Source: Oscillospiraceae bacterium UBA6370
GTDB taxonomy: Bacteria; Bacillota; Clostridia; Oscillospirales; Oscillospiraceae
NCBI GenBank assembly: GCA_002437735.1
Contig: DJRC01000014.1
Span: 1-11,328, forward strand
Direction of reading: 5' to 3'
Length of the DNA: 11,328 bases
The notes under the pieces were generated by a model. It did not search any database. It worked only from the letters and a program-made list of their open reading frames with translations, and was not told where the DNA came from. Positions 5,831 through 11,328 of this stretch are shown here, piece after piece; the stretch's first letter is position 1; each line of letters begins with the position of its first letter. A program made the translations under genes and the position numbers.

Positions 5831-6835
5831 TTATCTGGCGACGAATCCGACCTTCTTGTAGACCTTGCGCAGCGTCTTTTCCGCAAGGTAGGACGCCTTC
5901 TGCGCGCCGTCCTTGTAGACGCCCTCAAGGTATGCCTTGTCCGCCGTCAGGCGCTCGGCCTCCTCACGGATGGGACGCAGCAGCTCGATGACCGACTCGG
6001 CCACAGCGGGCTTGAAGATGCCATAGCCCTGTCCGGCAAACTCGGCCTCCGCCTCGGCGACGGTCTTGCCGGTCGCGGCGCAGTAGATGGAAAGCAGGTT
6101 GGAAATGCCGGGCTTATTCTCCTTATCGAACTTCACGCAGGCGTCGCAGTCCGTCACCGCGCGCTTGAACTTGCGCATGATATCCTCGGGCTTGTCCATC
6201 ATGTAAACGCAGCCGTCGGGGTCGGACTTGGACATCTTGCTCGTTGGGTCGCCGAGACTCATCACGCGCGCGCCCATCTTCGGGATAAACGGCTCGGGCA
6301 GCGTGAAGGTGTCACCGTACACGCCGTTGAAGCGCTGCGCGATGTCGCGGCAGAGCTCGACGTGCTGCTTCTGATCCTGGCCGACCGGCACGAGGTCGGC
6401 CTGATAGACAAGGATATCCGCCGCCATCAGCACCGGGTAGGTGAACAGGCCCGCGGTGATGTTGTCCGCGTGCTTGGCGGCCTTGTCCTTGAACTGCGTC
6501 ATGCGGCTCAGCTCGCCGAACTGCGTGTAGCAGCCGAGCACCCACGAAAGCTCCGCGTGCTGGGGCACATGGCTCTGAATGAACATGATGTTCTTCGCGG
6601 GATCAAGCCCGCAGGCGATGTACTGCGCGAGCTGGTTGACCGAGCGGCGGCGCAGGTCGGCGGGATTCTGGCGCACGGTGATGGCGTGCATATCCACGAT
6701 GCAGTACAGGCAGTCGTATTCATCCTGCAGGCTCACCCAGTTCTTGATGGCTCCCATGTAGGAGCCGAGCGTCAGCTCGCCGCTGGGCTGGATGCCGCTG
6801 AAAATTCTCTTTTTGGCCGGAGCGTTTGCTTCCAT
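5831..6835 (-). CDS. trpS: Tryptophan--tRNA ligase
   Basis: A class Ic aminoacyl-tRNA synthetase charging tRNA-Trp with tryptophan using ATP. The 334 residues match the bacterial family. Seen: the first ATP-binding signature PSGELTLGSYMGA (17-29), in the position of the HIGH motif; FTYPVLMAADILVY (131-144); the GQDQKQHVEL block (152-161); KMSKS at 200-204; and a helical tRNA-binding C-terminus. The ATG at 6835 has GAGGA about ten bases upstream and matches the family N-terminus (KRIFSGIQPSG). It heads the operon with the tagO-like gene, wecB and the anchored protein. The promoter at 6905-6933 predicts a leader of only about 60 bases, too short for a T-box riboswitch, so the common tRNA-sensing control of trpS in Firmicutes appears to be absent here. 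Confidence 0.97.
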   Translation of the reverse strand: MEANAPAKKRIFSGIQPSGELTLGSYMGAIKNWVSLQDEYDCLYCIVDMHAITVRQNPADLRRRSVNQLAQYIACGLDPAKNIMFIQSHVPQHAELSWVLGCYTQFGELSRMTQFKDKAAKHADNITAGLFTYPVLMAADILVYQADLVPVGQDQKQHVELCRDIAQRFNGVYGDTFTLPEPFIPKMGARVMSLGDPTSKMSKSDPDGCVYMMDKPEDIMRKFKRAVTDCDACVKFDKENKPGISNLLSIYCAATGKTVAEAEAEFAGQGYGIFKPAVAESVIELLRPIREEAERLTADKAYLEGVYKDGAQKASYLAEKTLRKVYKKVGFVAR

Positions 6836-6904
6836 AATGATTTTCCTCGTTTCTATCGTGATTGGCGCACAGGGCGCGGAAAGTGCCTATATTCTCAATT
6901 TGAT

Positions 6905-6933
6905 ATCATACCACACTTATTCTAAAAAGACAA
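6905..6933 (-). promoter_or_regulatory. Sigma-A promoter of the trpS-tagO-wecB operon
   Basis: On the minus strand TTGTCT (6933-6928; 4/6 match) is followed after 17 bases by TATGAT (6910-6905; 5/6), preceded by GTGTGG. The same GTGTGGTATG block occurs before nth. The -35 element is only 7 bases from the -35 of the divergent gltX promoter. Confidence 0.75.
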
Positions 6934-6940
6934 GAGAACC

Positions 6941-6969
6941 TTGACAAGCGCGGGCACAAAATGTAAACT
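6941..6969 (+). promoter_or_regulatory. Sigma-A promoter of gltX
   Basis: A perfect -35 TTGACA (6941-6946), a 17-base spacer, and TAAACT (6964-6969; 4/6) as the -10 with TG immediately before it. The expected start near 6976 gives a leader of about 30 bases that carries AGGAGGT at 6994-7000. Confidence 0.75.
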
Positions 6970-7006
6970 GAAGAACACTGAAATTTTTGCTTCAGGAGGT
7001 CACCCC

Positions 7007-8497
7007 ATGTCCCTTGATATGACGTACTTCAACGAGATGGAGGCGAAGATCCCGCACGGCAAGGTCCGCACGCGCTTCGCTCCCTCACCGACTGGCTATA
7101 TGCACGTCGGCAACCTGCGCACCGCGCTTTACACCTGGCTCATCGCGCGCAATGCGGGCGGCACCTTCATCCTCCGCATCGAGGATACCGACCAGGGCCG
7201 CCTCATCGAGGGCGCGACCGACGTCATCTACCGCACGCTGGCCGAGTGCGGACTCGACCACGACGAAGGCCCCGACGTCGGCGGCCCCGTGGCTCCCTAT
7301 ATCCAGTCCGAGCGCCGCGACACCTACGGCAGATACGCCGAGCTGCTCGTCGAGCGCGGCGGCGCCTATTACTGCTTCTGCGAAAAGACGGAGAGCGCCG
7401 AGGATTCCGGCGAGTTCGACCGCGCGGACGATCCCTGCCGCGACCTGCCGCTCGACGAGGCCCGCACCCGCGTTGCCGCCGGCGAGCCCTACGTCATCCG
7501 CCAACGCATCCCCAAGGAGGGCACCACCACCTTCCACGACGCCATCTTCGGCGACATCACGGTGGAGAACAAGACGCTTGACGATCAGGTGCTTTTGAAG
7601 CGCGACGGCCTGCCAACCTACAACTTCGCCAACGTCATCGACGATCATCTCATGGGCATCACCCATGTGGTCCGCGGCAGCGAGTACCTTTCCTCCGCAC
7701 CGAAGTACAACCTGCTCTACGAGGCGTTCGGCTGGGAGGTCCCGACCTACGTCCACTGCTCCCCCGTCATGCGCGACAGCCAGCACAAAATGTCCAAGCG
7801 CCACGGCGACCCGAGCTACGAGGATCTCAAGGCGCAGGGCTTCTTGACGCCCGCCATTCTGAACTATGTGGCACTCCTCGGCTGGTCGCCGCGCGGCGAG
7901 CGCGCCGAGCAGGAGTTCTTCACCATGTCCGAGCTGGCCGAGGCCTTCGACATTGCGGGCATCTCCAAGTCCCCCGCCATTTTCGACATCGAAAAGCTCA
8001 CCTACTTCAACGCCAACTATATCCGCAATATGGCCCCCGAAGACTTCGCCAAAGCCGCCGAGCCGTTCATCCGCCAGAGCGTGAAGAACGAGGCGTACTC
8101 CGTTTCCGAGATCGCGGCGCTGCTGCAGGCCCGCTGCGAAAAGCTGACCGACATTCCCGAGAAGGTCGATTTCTTCGACGCCCTGCCCGACTACGACCTC
8201 GCGTTCTACACGAACAAAAAGTCCAAGACCGATGCGGCGGTGTCGCTCGATATGCTGCAGAAGGTTCTCCCCAAGCTCGAGGCGCTGAACGACTGGTCCG
8301 CCGACGGCATCCACGATATGCTCATCGCGTTCGCGGAGGAGCTGGGCGTGAAGAACGCCACGCTCATGTGGCCCCTGCGCATCGCCTGCGCCGGTAAGCT
8401 CGTCACCCCCGGCGGCGCGGTCGAGATCTGCAAAATTCTCGGCAAGGACGAGACGATCCGCCGCGTGAAGTGCGGCATCGAAAAGCTCGGCGGATGA
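7007..8497 (+). CDS. gltX: Glutamate--tRNA ligase
   Basis: A class Ib synthetase charging tRNA-Glu (and, in organisms lacking GlnRS, usually also tRNA-Gln, followed by amidation). The 496 residues match bacterial GluRS. Seen: RFAPSPTGYMHVGN (23-36) with HVGN as the HIGH motif; ILRIEDTD (55-62); a zinc-region remnant YCFCEK with C123 and C125 and a later C144; PTYNFANVIDDHLMGITHV (203-221); the second signature KMSKRHG (261-267); and a helical anticodon-binding C-terminal half. The ATG at 7007 is fixed by AGGAGGT six bases upstream. An in-frame TTG at 6941 would lengthen the protein by 22 residues but is the promoter -35 itself, so it is rejected. The stop overlaps the start of the next gene by four bases (ATGA). 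Whether it is discriminating or non-discriminating cannot be decided by eye. Confidence 0.97.
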   Translation: MSLDMTYFNEMEAKIPHGKVRTRFAPSPTGYMHVGNLRTALYTWLIARNAGGTFILRIEDTDQGRLIEGATDVIYRTLAECGLDHDEGPDVGGPVAPYIQSERRDTYGRYAELLVERGGAYYCFCEKTESAEDSGEFDRADDPCRDLPLDEARTRVAAGEPYVIRQRIPKEGTTTFHDAIFGDITVENKTLDDQVLLKRDGLPTYNFANVIDDHLMGITHVVRGSEYLSSAPKYNLLYEAFGWEVPTYVHCSPVMRDSQHKMSKRHGDPSYEDLKAQGFLTPAILNYVALLGWSPRGERAEQEFFTMSELAEAFDIAGISKSPAIFDIEKLTYFNANYIRNMAPEDFAKAAEPFIRQSVKNEAYSVSEIAALLQARCEKLTDIPEKVDFFDALPDYDLAFYTNKKSKTDAAVSLDMLQKVLPKLEALNDWSADGIHDMLIAFAEELGVKNATLMWPLRIACAGKLVTPGGAVEICKILGKDETIRRVKCGIEKLGG

Positions 8498-9120
8498 ACG
8501 AACTCAGCTCCTACCTCCGGCGCACGCTCTCCGAGGCGTGGCGGAACGGCTACGGTGAGGAGGCGCGCCGCGCCGCCATCGTCGCACCGCTCCTTGCGCT
8601 CTTTGGCTTCGCCGCCGCGTGGTTCTTCCCGCAGCTGACCGACCACGTCATGGGCGTGCTCGAGCAGGCTGTCGACAGCGCCGGTCTCAGCTCAACCGCT
8701 GAGACGCGGGACGTGGCGGCCGCCATCTTCGCCAACAACCTCACCGCCGCGTTTTCGGCAATCCTCTGGGGCCTTGTCCCCTTCGCCTACCTCGCCGCCT
8801 TCCCGCTCGGCTTCAACTTCTTCCTGATCGGCGCGCTGGGCGCGTACTATGTGCGCAGCGGCTCAAGCCTTGGCGTCTACCTCGTCGGCATCCTCCCGCA
8901 CGGCGTCTTCGAGCTGCCCGCGCTCGTGCTCTTCTGCGCGGCGGGGCTGTACCTCTGCTCGCGCGTGACCGCGCGTGTGCGCGGGGACAAGGAGGTCCAC
9001 ATCCTGCGGACGCTCTCCGAGGTCTCGACGCTCTTCCTCTATGTCATTCTGCCGCTGCTCGCCGCCGCGGCGTTCATCGAGACCTATGTGACGCCGCGCC
9101 TGCTGGGGATGGTGCTCTGA
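8494..9120 (+). CDS. SpoIIM-domain (stage II sporulation protein M family) membrane protein
   Basis: A 208-residue polytopic membrane protein. Seen: a charged cytoplasmic N-terminus; a first span at about 27-45; an outside loop at about 46-75; a FANNLTAAF block (79-87) leading into the second span; further spans at about 94-120 and 126-158; the family hallmark LPHGVFELPA at 134-143; and a last span at about 180-200. This matches the SpoIIM domain family (PF01944). In Bacillus, SpoIIM belongs to the engulfment complex with SpoIID and SpoIIP, but LPHGxFELPA-type members occur widely, including in non-sporulating organisms, so this need not be the true SpoIIM; no gene symbol is given. The ATG overlaps the gltX TGA (ATGA), and no strong ribosome site is seen, pointing to translational coupling. 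A strong terminator follows. Confidence 0.85.
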   Translation: MNELSSYLRRTLSEAWRNGYGEEARRAAIVAPLLALFGFAAAWFFPQLTDHVMGVLEQAVDSAGLSSTAETRDVAAAIFANNLTAAFSAILWGLVPFAYLAAFPLGFNFFLIGALGAYYVRSGSSLGVYLVGILPHGVFELPALVLFCAAGLYLCSRVTARVRGDKEVHILRTLSEVSTLFLYVILPLLAAAAFIETYVTPRLLGMVL

Positions 9121-9139
9121 CCGCTTCGCTTCCAATCTG

Positions 9140-9178
9140 AAAAAGCTCCCGCTGCCTTCCGGCAGCGGGAGCTTTTTT
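9140..9178. terminator. Strong bidirectional terminator between the gltX operon and the SLH gene
   Basis: AAAAAGCTCCCGCTGCC (9140-9156) pairs perfectly with GGCAGCGGGAGCTTTTT (9161-9177) around a TTCC tetraloop. T-runs follow on the plus strand; on the minus strand the A-tract gives the T-run. It lies 19 bases after the SpoIIM-domain gene and 18 bases past the end of the converging SLH gene. Confidence 0.95.
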
Positions 9179-9196
9179 ACATTGTTGGGGTCTCGC

Positions 9197-11191
9197 TCAG
9201 CCGTGGACCTCAATCACGCGGACCACGCCGTCTCTAACGTAGAGGTTCATCGTGCCGCCGTAGGCGATCGCCGCCTCGGCGCCGCCGTCGAGCCAACTGC
9301 CGCCGTCGCGGTTCCAGCACAGCGCGTCGGAGGGCACGGTGTAGGTGCGTCCGCCGTAGTTGACCGCGGTCGTGCCGATCCATGCGGAGGCAGACACCTC
9401 GCCGAGCTTGTCGAGCGCCGCTACGTTTGTATAAGTGTCGTTGGCAATCTTATAGGAAACAAAGTCACCAGAACGAACGTTATAGGCTGTCTTTTTCTCG
9501 ACCGAGGACTTACCATCACTAATCGTAGCATATCTAACTGTATAGGTATATGTTGTACCGGCAAAGCTACCTTCCTGTTCATCCTCCCGAACGCTCTCCA
9601 CGCGGCCATAGAGTTCGCCGCTCGTGCTGCTCAGCACGATCAAATCGATCTCGCCGTTCGCATTCGTGCGGGCATAGGAGATGCGGCTCTGTGGGACGCT
9701 GACGTCGGTCAAGTCGCTCAGATTCTTGAGCACACCGTCGTCGAAGAGCATCACGCCGGAGACGAGCTTCTTGCCGCCGAGGGTACCCTCACGGACGTTC
9801 AGATCGCCGCTCACGCCGCCAGTCTTGGCGTACAGGCTCACCGAGGTCTTGGAGGAGGCCGAAATGCTCACGAGCTTGCCTTCGAGCTTCGCCGCGTCGG
9901 ACTTGACATCTTTGAGCGCAAGGTCGATGGTCGTGCTGCCGCAGAGCAGCTGCACCTTGCCACCGGAGACGATGCCGATGGCATTGCCGCGCGCGGAGTA
10001 GTCGTTCTCCACCGCGCCCGCCACCGCGCCGTCGCTCGTGAGGAGGATCGTCATGGTCTTGCCGGGCTTGAATTTGCTCAGGCTCTGCTGCGCCGTGGGC
10101 AGGACATCAAACTGCGTGCCGCCGAGCACCTTGATGCTCACGGGCGCGCTGGGCGACGGCTCACAGCTCTCGTAGTAGACCGCCACGCGGGTATCGCAGG
10201 CATAAACAGTGTTGCTCACCGCGTCGTAGGTCACAACGTCGTTCTTACGCAGGGCGGAAACGGAGCTGAGCACGCCGTTGCGGTAAATGGTGTAGTCGGT
10301 CCTGCCGTCCGTTAGGGCGCTGATGCCGCTCGTGGACTTATCCGCCGGGAGAATGACCGCCGCGTTGCTCACCGCCGCGCCAGTGGTGCTGCTGGTCTTG
10401 GGCACAAAGGTCACGACCTTGCCGTCGCTGTTCGTCAGCAGGTAGCCCTTGAGACCGTTGAGCGCGGAGGAACTGCTGGGACGCACCAGATCGTATTTCG
10501 CGGTCTTGCCGCCGCTCACGCGAATGGTGTTGGCTGACATGGAGACGAGCGTGACCTCCTCGCCCTTCGTGCAGCCGGCGGGCGTGTAGCCCTTGCCGTC
10601 CTTGCCCGTGCTGAGCACGTTGACAAAGAGCTGCGCCGCCTGCGCGCGGGTGATGTTCGCTTTGCCGGTGAGATTCACGCCGGCACTCACACCGGTGGAT
10701 TTTGCAAGGTTGATGTAGCCGTCAGGCCAGATGCCGCCGCTGTCCTTATCCGCGAAGCCGAGCACGCGCATGAGGATGGTAACTGCCTGCCCGTAGGTGA
10801 TGTAGCTGTCCGGCTGGAAGGTGCCGTCCGGCAGACCCGCGAGCAGCTTCGGCTCGCTCTGGCGCACGGCAAGGTTGACGTAGCCCGCCGCCCAGTGCGT
10901 TGCGCGCACGTCGGGGAAGATGGTCACGGTCTTGTAGCGCATGGCGTCGTCGCCCTTGCCCATGAGCACGACCACCATCTTGCAGAATTCCGCGCGGGTG
11001 AGCAGGCCGCTCGGGTTGAACTGCCCCGCGCCATTGCCCTCGACCACGCCGAGCAGCCGCAGGACCTCCACGTTCTGCGCCGTCTTCTTGTCCGTCACAT
11101 CGGAGAAGCTCTCCGCCGCCGAGGCGGGGATCGCCGCTGCCGAAAGTGCGAGCACAAGCGCGAGCAGCAGGGAAAATACTCTTTTTTTCAT
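9197..11191 (-). CDS. Secreted S-layer-homology (SLH) domain protein
   Basis: A 664-residue exported surface protein. Seen: a Sec signal peptide, MKKR then a Leu/Ala core, with likely cleavage after ASA near residues 25-26. Three SLH domains follow: about 29-78 (FSDV...LTRAEFCKMVVVLMG), about 91-145 (FPDVRATHWAAGYVNLA...ITYGQAVTILMRVLG) and about 152-193 (GGIWPDGYINLA...ITRAQAAQLFVNVL). About 470 residues of Ser/Thr/Val/Gly-rich, beta-strand-like sequence follow, with no enzyme motif I recognise. SLH triplets bind non-covalently to secondary cell-wall polymers, so this is probably a cell-surface protein with an unknown outer module. The ATG has GAGGAG about seven bases upstream. It starts 13 bases after an ABC permease gene and is probably cotranscribed. 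Residues about 535-590 are encoded by an AT-rich, differently coded segment, described separately. Confidence 0.92.
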   Translation of the reverse strand: MKKRVFSLLLALVLALSAAAIPASAAESFSDVTDKKTAQNVEVLRLLGVVEGNGAGQFNPSGLLTRAEFCKMVVVLMGKGDDAMRYKTVTIFPDVRATHWAAGYVNLAVRQSEPKLLAGLPDGTFQPDSYITYGQAVTILMRVLGFADKDSGGIWPDGYINLAKSTGVSAGVNLTGKANITRAQAAQLFVNVLSTGKDGKGYTPAGCTKGEEVTLVSMSANTIRVSGGKTAKYDLVRPSSSSALNGLKGYLLTNSDGKVVTFVPKTSSTTGAAVSNAAVILPADKSTSGISALTDGRTDYTIYRNGVLSSVSALRKNDVVTYDAVSNTVYACDTRVAVYYESCEPSPSAPVSIKVLGGTQFDVLPTAQQSLSKFKPGKTMTILLTSDGAVAGAVENDYSARGNAIGIVSGGKVQLLCGSTTIDLALKDVKSDAAKLEGKLVSISASSKTSVSLYAKTGGVSGDLNVREGTLGGKKLVSGVMLFDDGVLKNLSDLTDVSVPQSRISYARTNANGEIDLIVLSSTSGELYGRVESVREDEQEGSFAGTTYTYTVRYATISDGKSSVEKKTAYNVRSGDFVSYKIANDTYTNVAALDKLGEVSASAWIGTTAVNYGGRTYTVPSDALCWNRDGGSWLDGGAEAAIAYGGTMNLYVRDGVVRVIEVHG
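9426..9590 (-). other. AT-rich island inside the SLH-protein gene, likely recombined segment
   Basis: By hand count, 9421-9600 is about 43% G+C (40%, 42% and 48% in successive 60-base rows), while the adjoining row 9361-9420 is 70%. In this patch codons switch from G/C-ending to A/T-ending forms (ACA, AGA, ATT, GGT, AGT, TAT). The reading frame is intact and encodes about 55 residues (TYTYTVRYATISDG and following). This pattern suggests gene conversion or import from a lower-GC relative, though relaxed codon selection is an alternative. Confidence 0.6.
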
Positions 11192-11204
11192 GTTCTTTCT
11201 CCTC

Positions 11205-11328
11205 TCATTCCGCCCGCAGCGCTTCGACCGGCTGGAGCTTGGATGCCTTGATGGCGGGATAGCTGCCGAAGAGCACGCCCAGCGCGACGCTCAGCGCGAA
11301 CGCCGCGAGGCCGACCCACACCGGCGGG
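11205..11328 (-). CDS. ABC transporter permease, FtsX/MacB family, C-terminal end, cut by right edge
   Basis: Only the last 40 residues are in the window; the rest lies beyond 11328. They read as a final membrane span (VWVGLAAFALSVALGVLFG) followed by the near-invariant FtsX/MacB ending SYPAIKASKLQPVEALRAE, where P-A-x-K-A-S/A-x-L-x-P-x-E-A-L-R is the family signature. Such permeases act with a MacB/LolD-type ATPase in export of peptides or lipids or in envelope mechanotransmission. The TGA is 13 bases before the SLH-protein ATG, so the transporter and SLH protein are probably in one operon. Which FtsX subfamily this is cannot be told from the tail. Confidence 0.88.
   Translation of the reverse strand, partial: PPVWVGLAAFALSVALGVLFGSYPAIKASKLQPVEALRAE

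Noticed and set aside
6836..6940. T-box riboswitch upstream of trpS
   Set aside because: The leader from the predicted start is only about 60 bases, and no antiterminator/terminator pair or T-box sequence was seen.
6941..7006. Upstream TTG start for gltX adding 22 residues
   Set aside because: The TTG is the first half of the -35 box TTGACA. The AGGAGGT site points to ATG 7007, and family members start there.
7085..8314. Long open frame on the minus strand opposite gltX (409 codons)
   Set aside because: It lies entirely antisense to an unmistakable GluRS and has a repetitive Val/Gly/Ala/Glu composition expected from reading G/C-ending codons backwards. It has no ribosome site or family motif.
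9182..10315. Long open frame on the plus strand opposite the SLH gene (377 codons)
   Set aside because: It is a shadow of the SLH protein with His/Arg/Ala-rich composition and no motif. It begins just after a terminator with no promoter.
9197..11191. SLH protein as a phase-variable or diversity-generating-retroelement target
   Set aside because: No reverse transcriptase, template repeat or invertible repeats are visible in the window; only the GC shift supports variation, so segmental recombination is the simpler reading.
1..11328. CRISPR arrays, tRNA genes, insertion sequences, phage or toxin-antitoxin genes
   Set aside because: No regularly spaced repeats, cloverleaf-like segments, terminal inverted repeats with transposase motifs, or recognisable defence proteins were seen on either strand.

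Overview
The window looks like chromosome from a high-GC, spore-forming member of the Clostridia, most likely an Oscillospiraceae/Ruminococcaceae-type gut anaerobe. This is inferred from the G/C-ending codons, AGGAGG-type ribosome binding sites, sigma-A promoters with an extended GTGTGGTATG -10 region, a SpoIIM-domain membrane protein, an SLH-domain surface protein, and a TagO/WecA plus WecB pair. No tRNA, rRNA, CRISPR array, insertion sequence or phage gene was seen. There is no gene-free stretch longer than about 200 bases.

Layout. (1) Positions 1-790, minus strand: a LURP-one-related (LOR/YxjI-type) protein followed, one base later, by the start of rarA, which runs off the left edge. (2) Positions 919-1566, plus strand: nth (endonuclease III), transcribed divergently from the LOR gene and closed by a strong terminator. 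(3) Positions 1663-2720, plus strand: three tightly spaced small genes of unknown function, bounded by terminators. The first two are helical and Met/Gln/Ala-rich and share a short motif. The third has a Pro-rich linker and an extremely Leu-rich tail. (4) Positions 2740-6835, minus strand, read in the order trpS, tagO/wecA-like, wecB/mnaA-like, then a membrane-anchored exported protein. All gaps are 28 bases or less, so this looks like one operon from a clear promoter at 6905-6933. (5) Positions 7007-9120, plus strand: gltX and a SpoIIM-domain membrane protein overlapping by 4 bases, with a textbook promoter back to back with that of trpS. (6) Positions 9197-11328, minus strand: the tail of an FtsX/MacB-type ABC permease and, 13 bases downstream, a secreted 664-residue protein with three SLH domains.

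How the genes fit together. Translation (trpS, gltX), DNA maintenance (rarA, nth) and envelope functions are interleaved. The tagO-like and wecB-like products would give undecaprenyl-linked GlcNAc-1-P and UDP-ManNAc, the usual first steps of teichoic-acid or secondary-cell-wall-polymer synthesis. SLH proteins bind such polymers, so the SLH protein may be a client of this pathway (inference).

Most worth a second look: the uncharacterised small-gene trio at 1663-2720 with a possible sporulation-type promoter; a sharp AT-rich island inside the SLH gene (about 9426-9590) that looks like a recombined segment; the uncharacterised anchored protein ending the tagO-wecB operon; and the almost abutting promoters of the two aminoacyl-tRNA synthetase genes, with no room for a trpS T-box leader.
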